A stretch of 64,000 bases of DNA. Origin: Limnephilus marmoratus. Lineage: Eukaryota > Arthropoda > Insecta > Trichoptera > Limnephilidae. The notes under the pieces are model-generated. The model saw only the letters and a program-made list of their open reading frames with translations, had not been told where the DNA came from and searched no databases. The stretch covers positions 15,698,710-15,762,709 of the forward strand of contig OU862910.1 of the NCBI GenBank assembly GCA_917880885.1. Direction: 5' to 3'. Position 1 is the stretch's first letter. Each line of letters begins with the position of its first letter. Of this stretch, positions 41,040 through 53,089 are shown one piece after another. Both the position numbers and the translations under genes were made by a program.

Positions 41040-41178
41040 AGTCTATCCCGATCCGTCCTGCCATGCAGCTGGTGGGTAGACGCATCCGCCAACAAGACCC
41101 GGACAAACCTCATCCCATGAACCCGGACACCCCTGCTAAGTCACCAAACATAGCTTACCACTTGGAGTGACCTATGGC
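41040..41178 (-). mobile_element. Main-LINE 5' UTR fragment, left half
   Basis: Reverse 5' UTR from CAGTCTATCCCGATCCGTC to CTTGGAGTGACCTATGGC. It is continued at 43482-43552 beyond the inserted hAT. Confidence 0.8.
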
Positions 41179-41479
41179 CAGGGCTGGGCAGTATTTGAAA
41201 AACTTGTAATTGAAATACGTATTTGAAATACAATAATATACAAATACAATGTATTTGGTAATTGGTATTTCAATTACCTGCTGCTGAGGTATTTTGTAAT
41301 TTGTATTTCAAATACTTAAGGCTTCAAAATACATTTTCAAATACATTTAGTGATTTTAATAATGATAATTAAAAATAACCACACATAGATAATACATAGA
41401 CTAAAAACGCTAGAATCCTGTACCTACTATTGTCCTTTGCTATAGGACTCTTTATTAATGATTATTTGTAGTTCTCTTA

Positions 41480-41648
41480 GGGGGCATACATTAATTATGT
41501 GAGCTCAAAAAAGGAGGGGGGGGGGGGGGTCCAGCAAAATCTCACGGTACTTGAAAAGAATAAACGAAGTGGTCCAAATTATCTCACCAAGGGGCGGGGG
41601 GAGTCTAGTTTGGAAGAAAAACTGCTCACCTAATTAATGTATGCCCCC
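41480..41648. mobile_element. Harbinger-like MITE, 169 bp
   Basis: TIRs GGGGGCATACATTAATTATG and, reversed, GGGGGCATACATTAATTAGG; TTA duplicated on both sides (41477-41479, 41649-41651), the usual PIF/Harbinger target. G- and C-rich middle. Confidence 0.8.
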
Positions 41649-41800
41649 TTATAATTGCTTTATAATGTACTGTACTATATTTTTTTTTACTTCATGCTAG
41701 TTATTATTATTGTCCTGTGCTATAATAGCACTGTTATTGTACATTTTGTATCATACTTGTCATTGCTTTGTATGGTACACTCTTGTATCATAGTATTAGA

Positions 41801-42378
41801 TTTTTTTTTCATTAACTCCACACAGGAGGCCCTGAGGAAAATAATTTCCCTCAGGGCCTATGTCATCTGGGATGCTGTGTGGAGGGTCTTTTTGAGGAGA
41901 GAAAGGAATGAACATTGGTCTTGAAGAGACCCATGTTGTAGGAAGGAGGAAACACAGAGGCCGGCAATCATTCCACAGCCGAGCTGTTGAACACAAGAAC
42001 GAGTCGAAGAAATGACCCGTTCTCATGTGACAAATGTCAACCGTGTACAATGTGTTTCCCGACTATGCACCGGTGCCGAAAGGATCAATGATGCTAGTTC
42101 CTCGGAGCATCTTCCATTGTAATACCGGTAGAACCAGGATAGCATTCCAACTCGACGCCTGTGCTCTAAAGATTGCAATCCGTCTTTTAAGATGGGAGAA
42201 TCTATTAAACGGACCGCCCGTTTCTGCATAGAGTCGAGGGTATTTTTCAGGTATTTTGGAGCTCCAGACCAGAGGTGGCTGCCAAATTCAACCGTGGGGT
42301 GCACTTGTGATTTGTACAGGGTTAGCAGTTGTGTACTATTAAAGTATCTGCGGGCCTTGTACAGTACGCCCAGTTTTT
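41801..42378 (-). mobile_element. Main-LINE 3' part, 578 bp, nested
   Basis: Poly-T, reversed hairpin, then the minus frame MRTGRFFDSFLCSTARLWND and, further, LDQKLGVLYKARRYFNSTQL and LLTLYKSQVHPTVEFG. It matches 22258-22850 closely, with a frameshift near 42030. The insertion interrupts TAGTATTAGA/TC of the hAT. Confidence 0.9.
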
Positions 42379-42520
42379 GATCGAGCACTATTGGAATAAT
42401 TAAATAATGGACTGAATACTAGAAATAAAATATTGGACTGAATACTAGAATGTTTTTAAGTTAACTACTGTAGAGCGCACTTGAAGTGAAATAACACAAA
42501 ACTTCGCTACACAAATGTCA

Positions 42521-43077
42521 TCCATTTATATATAAAAATGAATCCTTGTTTCCCTTGGTCACGCCATAACTTCAAAATGACTTTACCTATTTCATTCATT
42601 TTTTTTAAGTTTTCTTATACTTTTAGAAGGTTCTTACGGAAAGAAAAATTAAGAAAATTACGCAGAAAATGGGATAATTTCAGAAAACTTAACGACTATT
42701 TTAACTACGCACGTTTGACAGTTCGCGCGTTAGATGAAAATAAATTTAGCAGGCAGCTGTTTTTTTGTAACCAAAGAATTTTCATTGGATTTTTAAAATT
42801 ATAGATATTTTAAATAGGTACCTATGTTAGGTACCAGATTTTATTGATTGTTTTTATAATATAGAAAAATGTTCTGGGACTAAATATATGGAACGCGGGA
42901 GGGGTTGGCGGGATGGGGGAGCGGAAGAGGGGAGAGGGTAGGCAGGGAAGGTGTACGGGAATGCAAGAGGGTAAAGGGAAGCGGTAGGGGAACGGGGACG
43001 CACGGGAAAGGACATGCAGGGAGAAACAATTTATTTCTTTGAATATTGCAGTGCAACGCATACCGGGAACCAGCTAG
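42521..43077 (+). mobile_element. Non-autonomous Helitron, group C, 557 bp, nested
   Basis: Starts TCCATTTATATATAAAAATG after A, ends GGGAACCAGCTAG before T, as expected for Helitron insertion between A and T. A G-rich tract at 42895-43020. The empty site can be read in the sister hAT near 31310. No protein of Helitron type. Confidence 0.8.
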
Positions 43078-43481
43078 TGTTATTATAATAATAATTATTA
43101 TAATCTAACACCTAAGTCCTATACCACAAATCTTTACAAGTGGAGCGGAGACGAGATGTGTGTCCTGAGCAATATGATTAGTCAATTTTAGCACGTCTCT
43201 GTTTCACTATGCTCTGCTTTGCTTCAATGGAAACGCACTCTTAGATATGGGCACTTACGACAATTTATTGCAACCAAAGGTTCTACCTAAACCAAATGTA
43301 TTTTGTAATTTGTATTTTGTATTTTGTATTTGAAATTTAAAAATGGTTAAAATACTGTATTTTGTATTTCAAATACACGACTTGAAAGTATTTTGTATTT
43401 CGTATTTTAAATACATGCGAAAAAGTATTTTGTAATTTGTATTTTAATTACAGTAATGCATGTATTTTGCCCAGCCCTGCC

Positions 43482-43552
43482 TCTATGGCAAAGGTGTTGG
43501 TTATCCAATAATGGTTCTCGGGGCGGCGGTACACATATCCGCCTCCCAGATG
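43482..43552 (-). mobile_element. Main-LINE 5' UTR fragment, right half
   Basis: CTCTATGGCAAAGGTGTTGG, TTCTCGGGGCGGCGGTACAC to CCGCCTCCCAG, the extreme 5' end of the family. Confidence 0.8.
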
Positions 43553-44334
43553 AATATTACCACCTAATCTAAACAAGTTAGCAATTAAAACCGAAAACCC
43601 AATTTAAGACTATTTATACAATGTAGACTTAAACCACCTGTACAATGTTGGAGTTCATTTTTACAAATTCCTTCAACCAATTAAACAATAATGATTGTCT
43701 CTTTCTGATATATTTTTATTTCACACGACAAACAGAGACGGGTATAATTGGAGTGATGTTTCTAAAAATGGTAAATTCAATATTTTACCGGAAATGTCCC
43801 AGACGGAATCATCTAGTACCGGCACGCAAATATTTAAGCATTGTAAAAAGATCATATGAAATGCAAAGTGTAAGCGAACGGGATGTAGTCCTTTCCATTA
43901 ATAACTTAGAAATTGCTTATTATTGCTTGAATTGTCAAGTTACGCCAACGCCCATTTTCAACTTAAGTAAAGTAAAAAAGTAAAAGCGATATTAAGGAAG
44001 CTAGCGTGATTCAATTATTATGACACTTCCCTTTTTATTAAAATGCAACTATTACCGATCCGCGACCAGTCCGTGGAATCTTCAGTTTGTAGGCACGGGG
44101 TAACGCTATGCGATGCGTGGCGGAGAGGGGGAGGGCTACAGATACTTTGCCGGAATTTGATAGAAATTATTTTATATTAAAAAAACTAGCAATGCAATAT
44201 ACAGTTTTAAAAACAGATCGATAAGCAAATAGTTTTTCTATGATTACCAAAATTATTGAGTATATGGTGTAAAAGACAACTGAGATACAGAGTAAAACTG
44301 TTCTTAGTGTAATTATATTACCCCGGTCTAAAAA
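43553..44334. other. Unassigned; one 112-codon frame
   Basis: The plus frame 43645-43983 (KCPRRNHLVPARKYLSIVKR within it) has no family I recognise. The rest is featureless. Confidence 0.25.
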
Positions 44335-44762
44335 ACTATCGAAAGAAGCGAAGCTAGCCGTCCATAATGGAGTGCTGGTACCTACCCTAATGCTTCGCTG
44401 TGAGGCTCGGAACTGGTAGAGAAATGATGAAAGTAGACCGAAATGAATAATAATGATCCGCACATAATGTAAGCCTGATGTAAGCGTAACGAGTAAGATT
44501 AAGAAAGAGACGCTTAGATTGGTTGGGCATGTAAAGCAAATGAACGAGAAAAATAGTGTAAGGAGAATATATGATGACGCAAATGTGAATGCTAGAAGAA
44601 GTCGGGGACGCCCGAGGAAGACATGGCACGACCAAGTGAATCAGATACTTGAGTCGAGCCATTTCAAGAGTCAGAATAATAAAAGAGCATGTATGAGACG
44701 AAGTATGCATGTGAACGAGGCAAGGAGTGTGTGCCAAGATCGAGTTGTTTGGCGGTCCGTCT
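44335..44762 (+). mobile_element. RTE-like LINE 3' fragment, internally deleted
   Basis: KLAVHNGVLVP-type start (AAGCTAGCCGTCCATAATGG), a deletion, then TLRLVGHVKQMNEKNSVRRI and RSRGRPRKTWHDQVNQILES. It ends abruptly at GGCGGTCCGTC. Confidence 0.8.
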
Positions 44763-44811
44763 CTATTTGTAAATTGTAAAATATGATAGCAACTAAGTAT
44801 AATAATAATTT

Positions 44812-45023
44812 AATAATGAGCAAAATTAAGAAAGGGACCCTCAGATGGTTTGGGCACGTAGAGCGAATGAGCGAAGAAAGTAGTGTAAAAAGAATATATG
44901 ATGCAAATGTGAATGGTAGAAGAAGTCGGGGACGCCCGAGGAAGACATGGCACGATCAAGTGAATCAGATACTTGAGACGGGCCATGTCAAAAGTCAGAA
45001 TAATAGAAGAGTATGTATGAGAC
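44812..45023 (+). mobile_element. RTE-like LINE fragment, duplicated block
   Basis: MSKIKKGTLRWFGHVERMSE and following; together with its leader (44752-44811) it is nearly identical to 45469-45741. It is cut after GTATGTATGAGACG. Confidence 0.85.
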
Positions 45024-45235
45024 GACCATCACGCCGTTTCCCCGCAGGGGTAGGCAGAGAGGACGGACCGCCAAACAACTCGGTCTTGGCACACACTCTT
45101 TGCCTCACTCACATTCATACATCGTCTCAAACATTCTCTTCTATTATTCTGACTTTTGACATGACCCGACTCAAGTATCTGATTCACTTGATCGTGCCAT
45201 GTCTTCCTCGGGCGTCCTCGACTTCTTCTAAGAGT
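45024..45235 (-). mobile_element. RTE-like LINE 3' fragment, inverted
   Basis: CCATCACGCCGTTTCCCCGC AGG is the reversed 3' end. It runs to CGTCCTCGACTTCTTCTA. Joined tail-inward to the preceding plus-strand copy. Confidence 0.85.
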
Positions 45236-45329
45236 ATTATAATTGCTCTTGAAAAGAGAAACTTCTTCGCGGCCTATTTCATACAAAATTTAGTTCTGGA
45301 TTTACGGTTAAGATACCAAATTATTTCAT

Positions 45330-45410
45330 TACAGAACTTCCTCTTCTTCCTTTCCCTAAAAAAAACCCTCCACACAGCATCCCCAAAGATGACAAAGACA
45401 CTGAGGGATT
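45330..45410 (+). mobile_element. Main-LINE family 3' scrap
   Basis: AGAACTTCCTCTTCTTCC and CTCCACACAGCATCCCCAAA GATGACA; the hairpin is lost. Confidence 0.65.
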
Positions 45411-45466
45411 TTTTATCAGGTGTGGTGCTAATGCGAGAAAAAATACAATTTAACCAATTAATATTA

Positions 45467-45855
45467 TTTGGCGGTCCGTCTCTATTTGTAAATTGTAAAA
45501 TATGATAGCAACTAAGTATAATAATAATAATTTAATAATGAGCAAAATTAAGAAAGGGACCCTCAGATGGTTTGGGCACGTAGAGCGAATGAGCGAAGAA
45601 AGTAGTGTAAAAAGAATATATGATGCAAATGTGAATGGTAGAAGAAGTCGGGGACGCCCGAGGAAGACATGGCACGATCAAGTGAATCAGATACTTGAGT
45701 CGGGCCGTGTCAAAAGTCAGAATAATAGAAGAGAATGTATGATACGATGTATGAATGTGAGTGAGGCAAAGAGTGTGTGCCAAGACCGAGTTGTTTGGCG
45801 GTCCGTCCTCTCTGCCTACCCCTGCGGGAAACGGCGTGATGGTTAGTTAGTTAGT
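45467..45855 (+). mobile_element. RTE-like LINE fragment with complete 3' end
   Basis: Same leader as 44752 (GGCGGTCCGTCTCTATTTGT), a 114-codon open frame (LRWFGHVERMSE, SRGRPRKTWHDQVNQ, VWRSVLSAYPCG) and a TTAG tail at 45840-45855. Confidence 0.85.
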
Positions 45856-46523
45856 TTCTTTTAGATCGATTTTATCCATATAGATCGGAGGTGACAACTT
45901 AAAGAAACGTACGAATCAATGAATAAAGTAAATTATGTAATATATTTCTAATAAGTTTATTCATAATTTTTCGAAAACACTAGTAAAACTAAGATAAAAT
46001 AATTATGTAGCACATAAAAGAAACTACACCAATATGTATTTAAATACCTAATTTTATTTATGATAATAATAAAATAAACCTTAACACAAAAAAAAAACAA
46101 CCGTAAACACCAAATAAATAACAATATTAATTAGCAAATCATACTACAATTTAAAAAAAACGCGCCAATAATCAAAAACGGCCGCTAGAAATGATAAATA
46201 TGTGTGAATAATCAACAAGCAACATCCAAACTGTTCTGTCAACCTACCTACATATGTGACTATATTGGTAACATTAAACTTGGCAACGTAGCTTGATGCG
46301 GTAAGTGTGTTCTTAAAATAGATCAAGGAATGCACGTTATTTTAAGATATATTTTTTTAATAAATAAACATAATTTTTGATTACATATTATAGCTGACCA
46401 TATTTTAAACAAAATTTAAAAGACAGCATGTTGGTACTTCATCTACGTAAGTATATATTACATGCGAAAGAATGAGCAACTTAAGTGGCTTCTTCTAAGA
46501 TGAGCCACAAAATGTGGTATGAC

Positions 46524-46562
<39 letters not shown>

Positions 46563-46739
46563 TACAGAAAATAAAAATAAAAATGTAAGCCAAAAAACAT
46601 GGAAGCAGTCGAACAGAATTATGATTTTAAAACGTTCATCGCAGAACGAGCATCTGTAAGACATAGTCTTTATTATTTGGAAAAAATAATATCAGAAACA
46701 AAGTAGTAATTATTATTCGCTGTGTCTGCCACGATCAAT
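45856..46739. other. No recognised gene; contains (TA)n at 46528-46560
   Basis: AT-rich. The TA run is about 32 bp. Confidence 0.5.
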
Positions 46740-46950
46740 GCCCACCCATAAGTCACCCCAAGATTTGTCTAGGTCTTGGCGGCGGATACTTTTGCCAACC
46801 TACTGCATGGCGGGTCGGATCGGGAGAGACTGGTTGAGGGAGCTTTTGACCTCTCCACCGTCTCTGTAAAAGGAGCCTCCTCCCAGTGAAATAGGCCCGG
46901 AGGATTATTTTTCCTCAGGCCTCCCTTTCGGGACTAATGTCAAAATAAAT
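46740..46950 (+). mobile_element. Short LINE derivative, compact
   Basis: AAGTCACCCCAAG, TTGGCGGCGGATACTTTTGC, GGGAGAGACTGGTTGAGGGA, then GAAATAGGCCCGGAGG with CCTCAGGCCTCC. Internal UTR deletion. Confidence 0.7.
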
Positions 46951-47955
46951 CACCCTTCTAGAAAAACTCTGCAAATTTACACTAATTCTTGTCTGTTCTT
47001 TTAAAGTTTGCTAAATATAAAGTTATTCTTGCTTTTTAAAACGTCAATACTCTCCAACCAATGTTTTCAATATCCCGAGTATTTGTCGTTCTTTTAGTAA
47101 TGCCTTCATCAATATCCGACAAAGGGCTTATCTCAATCCGAGTCTTAAGCTCGTCTTAGCTGGAAGCGGCCTTCATTATCTTGATGGGCAATCGTTAGCC
47201 TAGCGCTGTGGGGAGAAAACGCTGCGGTGAGAAAACTCCGCCAAGGGGAGAAAGCGCGTGGGGAAAATGCACGAGAGACTAGCGGGTAGCGGGTAAGGGG
47301 TAGCTGGTAGCGGGCAGAGGGAGGTCGGTATTGGCCGGTCAAATAGACAAAGTAAGTGGATAGATTAGCCGGTCTGGCCTCAGCATAATCAGCTTTATTA
47401 CGCTCGGTGGACGAGGGCTTTGCAAGAACTATCGGCCAAGATTGTGTATTAACAGCATATAAGCAAGAAGGGGGAAATTGGTGTTGGTGGAAATGAATTA
47501 AGCCGGTTTTTTGGGTTAGGTAACCTCATTTGTCATTTTTTTATTACGCAAATAGATTACATTTTACATATTATATATCTAGACGAAACGATTTTTATTT
47601 CAGGATTTAGAATAACGAACCCTCGTTATTCTAAATTCGGTCGATGACGGATTTAACAGGGACAATTTTAAAACCCGTTTCAGCCAATTTAATCAATAAA
47701 CTTTTATAAATCATCTAAATTTGCACATCTTCCAAATAAAGAAAAAAATGTTTAAAAATGCTATGACATTATAATTAAGACATTTAGGTTATTCAGAAGT
47801 AATGATTTTTGGACTGCTCTCTGATTTGTTCTTGCATGAGCAAACTTATGGCTTTAAAGCCTGAGACTAAAAAAAACATGTTCTAGTTCAGAAAATAAAG
47901 AAACCTCAGCTTGTGTAGCGATTGATGTACTGAAGGGTTCGAAAAATATTAATAA
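46951..47955. other. Unassigned; G-rich repeats at 47190-47330
   Basis: At 47200-47265 a motif GGGGAGAAAACGC recurs about four times. At 47280-47325 GGTAGCGGG recurs four times. A CCTCGTTATTCTAAAT / ATTTAGAATAACGAACC inverted repeat lies at 47608-47636. No gene recognised. Confidence 0.4.
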
Positions 47956-48442
47956 CTAGCTGGTCCCGGCATGCGTTGCTAGTTGCTATGCCATTTAATA
48001 AAGAAATTGTTTCTTCCTGAGAGTTCTTTCCCATTCGTCCCGTTCCCCTTCCGCTTCCCGTCTTCTCCTGCATCCTCTTTCCCTCTCGCGTTCCCACTCG
48101 GTCACCTCCACCTTCCCTCTCCCCACTCCACTCCCCTCCCCCCTTCCCCCGTCCGGCAAACCCCTCTTCCGAGTTTCCCTCCCCCTTCCCAGGTGCTCCT
48201 CCCAGGTTCCCCTCCTCCCTCTCCCTCCCTCCATCTTTCCATACATTCAGTTTTCAACCCTCGCGTGCCACCAATAGCAATTTTTTATGCAAATTTCATA
48301 ATGCCAGAGCTCAACAGAAGTTTTATATAAACCTTGTCCTGAAAATAACGAACGCACAAAAAAAGAATTATCGAATTTGGTGCAGTCATTCGAAAGTTAT
48401 GCGCTTAGCAACACATTCAGCTATTCATTTTTTTATATAAGA
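47956..48442 (-). mobile_element. Non-autonomous Helitron, group C, 487 bp
   Basis: Left CTAGCTGGTCCCGGCATGCG is the reversed CTAG end; right TTTTTTATATAAGA is the reversed TC start. Flanks are A and T in the expected sense. A CT-rich tract at 48025-48240. Confidence 0.8.
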
Positions 48443-48800
48443 TATTTTTGTTAGGAAGCTGAAAACTAAAACAAAACACATAAAAATAACAGTCGAATTA
48501 ACTCATGAGTTTAAATTTAAACGGATTTGAAAAATGTGGCTTCGCAACCAATATTTTTGATTATTTGCAGAGTAAAACCAAAGTTCTTTCAAAATGCTGT
48601 AACATAAAGCATCCGTAACAAGGTGTGTGCACACTTTTACACACAATATTTATGGTCTCGGTGTGTGGCACCTAACATCAAGTAGTTGTGCAATGACAAT
48701 TGTGCTTGATTATATTGCCGGAATTTTTTGGAGCTGATCTGTTGCCAAACCTCCAGGTATCCCACAAATCTTGAGAATTCAAATGTAGCATTGCTCATTC

Positions 48801-49580
48801 TAGGGATGTCGAAGGTGAAAAAAAAATCGATATATCGATGTATCGATATTTATTAAAATATCAATATCGACGTCGATATATCGATATATCGGTCAAATTT
48901 TCAAGAGATTTTGCGTTTTTAAAATAATAGTGTATTCAGCAAAATACTATCAATAGTAATTTTTGTACACAATTTGCTTTTTTTTAATGTACAAAAATCT
49001 TAATATAAATGAAGGTATTTTTATCACTATTCATTTTTATTACGTAATAATTACAAAAATTTCAAAAACTAAAAAGCTGTCTTCTAACGTATATGTAAAC
49101 TGAGACGCACACAAAGTTTGTTCAGTAACATTCTATTGGCGTATTAATCTGTCAAAAAGGTCTTCGTGTTTGGAACAAGGTATAGCCAATAATCATAGAC
49201 AATTGGGAACCAACACATAGGAGTGGCTTATAAAAAAATGGCGAAAAACAGCATACATTTCTATGCATGTACCTACACACATGAGATAGTATTGGTGATC
49301 ACAAATACTTATGCAAAGACAATAGATTTGTAAGCTATTAAGAGTTAAAATTTCAACCGCCAGATGTCATGACCCAATGCAGTTACTTTTTTCCGTTCGT
49401 TCCTATACGGTTTTGGATTCTAGTGACTTTAAACACAAAATTTTTAAAAAATATCGTTTTTGATACAATTTTCGATATTGGATATTTTGTATCGATATAT
49501 CGGATCAAAATATATCGGCTAAAAATATCGATATATTGAATTAAAAATATCGATATATCGATACTTTTTCAACAAGCCTA
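48801..49580. mobile_element. hAT-type element, 780 bp, non-autonomous
   Basis: Perfect 8-bp duplication GCTCATTC (48793-48800, 49581-49588). TIRs TAGGGATGTCGAA and, reversed, TAGGCTTGTTGAA (10 of 13). Both ends hold dense ATCGATATATCGAT palindromes. No transposase frame. Confidence 0.85.
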
Positions 49581-49588
49581 GCTCATTC

Positions 49589-51572
49589 CTTGTACGACAG
49601 TCGAGAGCGTTCAGGCGACCCTCTTGACAGACATACTGATTGACTTCAACTCGCCAATACCTGGGAAATCAATCGCCATTGGAATTGACTGGAGGTCATT
49701 GTCGGAGGATTTTTGGAATCGGAAGACATCAATTGTGGATTTTTTTAAATATTGGGCTGTACATATCACAATATTTTGATCATTCTGTCATCGCCTCCTC
49801 CCATTTCCTTCTACCTTATAATAAAACTTCCTAGATGAAGACTTCTGAGATATTATTAAAAAAGAACAATAACTGTATTATTGCCTGTACGATCATATAA
49901 TCGTCAAGTATGCATTTGCGGTTCCTACTCCCAAAGCCATCACTTCGCTCCCTTCCTTCCATTATAACAAGATCAGATGCAATTCCACGGAGTCAGCGAG
50001 ACAGTAAGTCTCGCAGTATTGACAAAAGCATTAGGCAAATGCGTTCCCTTCTCGCATTTGAAAGTCCATTAAGAGAAAAGCAAATAGCTGCCAAGCAAAA
50101 CTGTGAAGTTTTCAACGAAAGCTTTAAAAACGTTTTTAATTTCAAATCTTTTAAATTTGATCTCGCTCTAAAATGAAAAATCCAGTTGACTCAATGCAAA
50201 AAATGTACGATGCAATTATCTCAGAGGAAAATGCATTTTTGTTTAAAACTATTTTATGACAGTCGCCATTTCTTGAAAAACAAACTCTCGTTAATGGAAG
50301 TAAGATAAACGAAATGAAATATTAGAAATACTCTGTTCATATATGCAGCAGTTGTTGTACTAACGTCAAGTTTATGTATTGCATGAAAAATTTCGTGTTA
50401 TTATTTGGTCAGTTTTGTTAAAATACATATATAAAACACCGTATTATATTATTTCTACACTACCTGACGAAAAATGCTTTATTTTCATAAGTTTCATTTT
50501 AATTAATTTCTTAAACTATAATATACGCGTAAGTTCACTGCCGGTTATAATTACGTGAAAAGAGTCCACAATGAAATACACTTCCTTTAAGGTAGGTATC
50601 GTAATAATTTTATAAAACCCGTGTGTAACGGTATGAAAATATGTTGATTTGCTAGTTGAAGATGCAAACTGTTTCGAAAAATGGCTTTTCGACCATTATT
50701 AGATTTTTATAAATTTAAAAAAACCTCTTTTTAAATATTATCGCAGAGATCACAGTTGAGTAATAGTGTTTCTCTTCAATTGATGGTTCAAGTACGGAAA
50801 TATGTCAGTAACATGCTAGCCGTATCACATTTAATTGTTTATTAATGAAACTAAAAATATTTAATAGTTATTGTCATGATTTCCGCTTGAAATTAAAAAT
50901 TTAAATGTTGAAAATCTCAATATACTTACAAGAGCTTGATTTTATCAGTAAAATGTGGGGATATTGGTGTACGAGTCCTTGCAGTGTTGAGTTTTTTTTT
51001 CAATAATTTACTTATAGTTTCGACGTACCTGGTCCCATCTTTGTACGTAGTCCCACACTTTATACCCGCCCATTAATACAGGTAAAGAATAAACGAAGAT
51101 CCAACTGCCTAATCCGGTTAATCGGAAGAAAGTGTAGGAGTGTGATCGAATTACAGAGATAAGTAAATACCTGTTCACATGGAAGCAAAATATTTAGCAG
51201 AGAGATCGGCGAGAATCGTCAGCGTGGCTTTGCCAGTTGCACGAGCGCTAACGCATTTTTTTCTAATCTAACGCTGTCAGTTTGAAATTAACAAATCGGG
51301 TAGGTACATAGATTATATTTTGTATTACAAATTTTTTTAATTTACGTGTCATTTGCTTCGTTGCTTACGACAGTCGTTGTGCCATTTTTTATTGGTTCAA
51401 CAAACTAAGTAATCAACATTACAGCTTCTACACAACACACTTTGAATAATATCTTCAAATTTACGAGTATGTAAGTACGTATGTTTGCGCTACCTGGGAA
51501 TCGAAGTCAAAATACTCTAAGCTGGTCATAAATATCTATTTTTTAAAGAAAGGATTAATCCTGAAAATATAA
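49589..51572. other. No recognised gene, about 2 kb
   Basis: AT-rich. An 88-codon frame at 49910-50176 is not recognised. Confidence 0.3.
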
Positions 51573-52092
51573 TCTAATATATAAAATTCTCGTGTCATGG
51601 TGTTTGTTACCATACTCCTCCGAAACGGCTGGACCAATTTTGATGAAATTTGGTGTGCTTATCTGGTAGGTCTGAGAATCGACCAACATCTATTTTTCAT
51701 ACCCCTAAAAGTAAAGGGTGTTCCAGTCCGAAGAAAATTATTTTCCCCATACATTTTGTATGGAACGAATTCTCCTATTTTGAAAGAACTGCAGCAATAT
51801 TGTAAGGGGTATAATATTGAACTGCAAACTGGAGGGGGGGGAAGGGGGGGGGGGGGGGGGGGGAGGGGGGAGGGGGAAAGGAACTCAGGAAGGGGGGTTA
51901 GCGGGACGGGGGAAGGGGAGAAGTGGAGTGGGGAGAGGGAGAGGGATAGCGAGAGGGGAAAGGATACGCAGGGAGAAACAATTTAGATCAAGGTATGGTA
52001 TACGCAGGGAGAAATAATTTAGATCAATTCAGCTAATAAGTTGACAACAGTTTTTAATTCTGAGGCGGTACGAAGTTCGCCGGATCAGCTAG
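51573..52092 (+). mobile_element. Non-autonomous Helitron, group B, first of a tandem pair
   Basis: Starts TCTAATATATAAAATTCTCG after A; ends GTTCGCCGGATCAGCTAG. A poly-G/GGGAGG tract at 51830-51960. The 129-codon frame at 51597 is within the repeat and is shared with the next copy; it is not a known Helitron protein. Confidence 0.9.
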
Positions 52093-52585
52093 TCTAATAT
52101 ATAAAATTCTCGTGTCACGGTGTTTGTTACCATACTTCTCCGAAACGGCTGGACCAATTTTGATGAAATTTTGTGTGCTTATCTGGTAGGTCTGAGAATC
52201 GACCAACATCTATTTTTCATACCCCTAAAAGTAAAGGGTGTTCCACTCCGAAGAAAATTATTTTCCCCATACATTTTGTATGGAACGAATTCTCCTATTT
52301 TGAAAGAACTGCAGCAATATTGTAAGGGGTATAATATTGAACTGTGAACCGGGGGAGGGGGGAGGGGGGAAATAAACTCAGGAAGGGGGGTTAGCGGGAC
52401 GGGGGAAGGGGAGAAGTGGAGTGGGGAGAGGGAGAGGGAACGCGAGAGGGGAAAGGATACGCAGGGAGAAACAATTTAGATCAAGGTATGGTATACGCAG
52501 GGAGAAACAATTTAGATCAATTCAGCTAATCATTAGACAACAGTTTTTGATTCTGAGGCGGTACGAAGTTCGACGGATCAGCTTG
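52093..52585 (+). mobile_element. Non-autonomous Helitron, group B, second of a tandem pair
   Basis: Begins at the base after the CTAG of the first copy, with TCTAATATATAAAATTCTCG; ends GACGGATCAGCTTG, a one-base change of CTAG. It is about 27 bp shorter, mainly in the G tract. Confidence 0.9.
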
Positions 52586-53059
52586 TAGTATATAAAAAGG
52601 AAAAAGTAGTACTTTGGAGTAAACAGACATACGTACATTTTGTGTCTCATCTTTTGTTTCATCATTATTTAAAGCGTAAGAAAGAGCTGCAGCGTTATTG
52701 TGATAAGGGACGTATGTTTATTGCCTTTTTTTGCCGTCGTCGTTCAGTCAACATGAGAATACTAAAAGCGCCTGTTAAGTGATAATTTACGAAAATGACA
52801 CTACATAAATTGGTCAAAGTAAAAATTATTATTATTTGATACAATCGGTTACTAACCCATATCAAGGAGAAATCCTACAGGAAGAATTTAAGTTTAACAT
52901 CGCTCAAGATACGATAGTTCTACATTAGTCTGAAATATAAATCACTTTTCACTTATCAATGATAGTGTTTTATAACGGCCGACGTTGAATGTAGAGAATC
53001 TGCATACCGTGTCATCTTAAACAAGGATATAACCGCTTCGCAAAATCACTAGTGATTTT
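52586..53059. other. No recognised gene
   Basis: AT-rich sequence between the Helitron pair and the putative gene start. Confidence 0.3.
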
Positions 53060-53089
53060 GAAAAGACGATTTTTAGCCACGATTGCAGT

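Larger units (their letters stand above)
41179..43479. mobile_element. hAT-type element, 2.3 kb including three nested insertions
   Basis: Ends CAGGGCTGGGCA and TGCCCAGCCCTG; flanks CCTATGGC (41171-41178) and TCTATGGC (43482-43489) are a one-mismatch 8-bp duplication, with CC extra on the right. Own sequence is the reverse of 30905-31790 (TTGTAATTTGTATTTC-type subterminal repeats, GGTTCTACCTAAACC near 43280). Nested inside: a Harbinger MITE, an antisense LINE and a Helitron. Confidence 0.85.

Noticed and set aside
51817..52017. Glycine-rich protein
   Set aside because: It is a poly-G tract within a Helitron.
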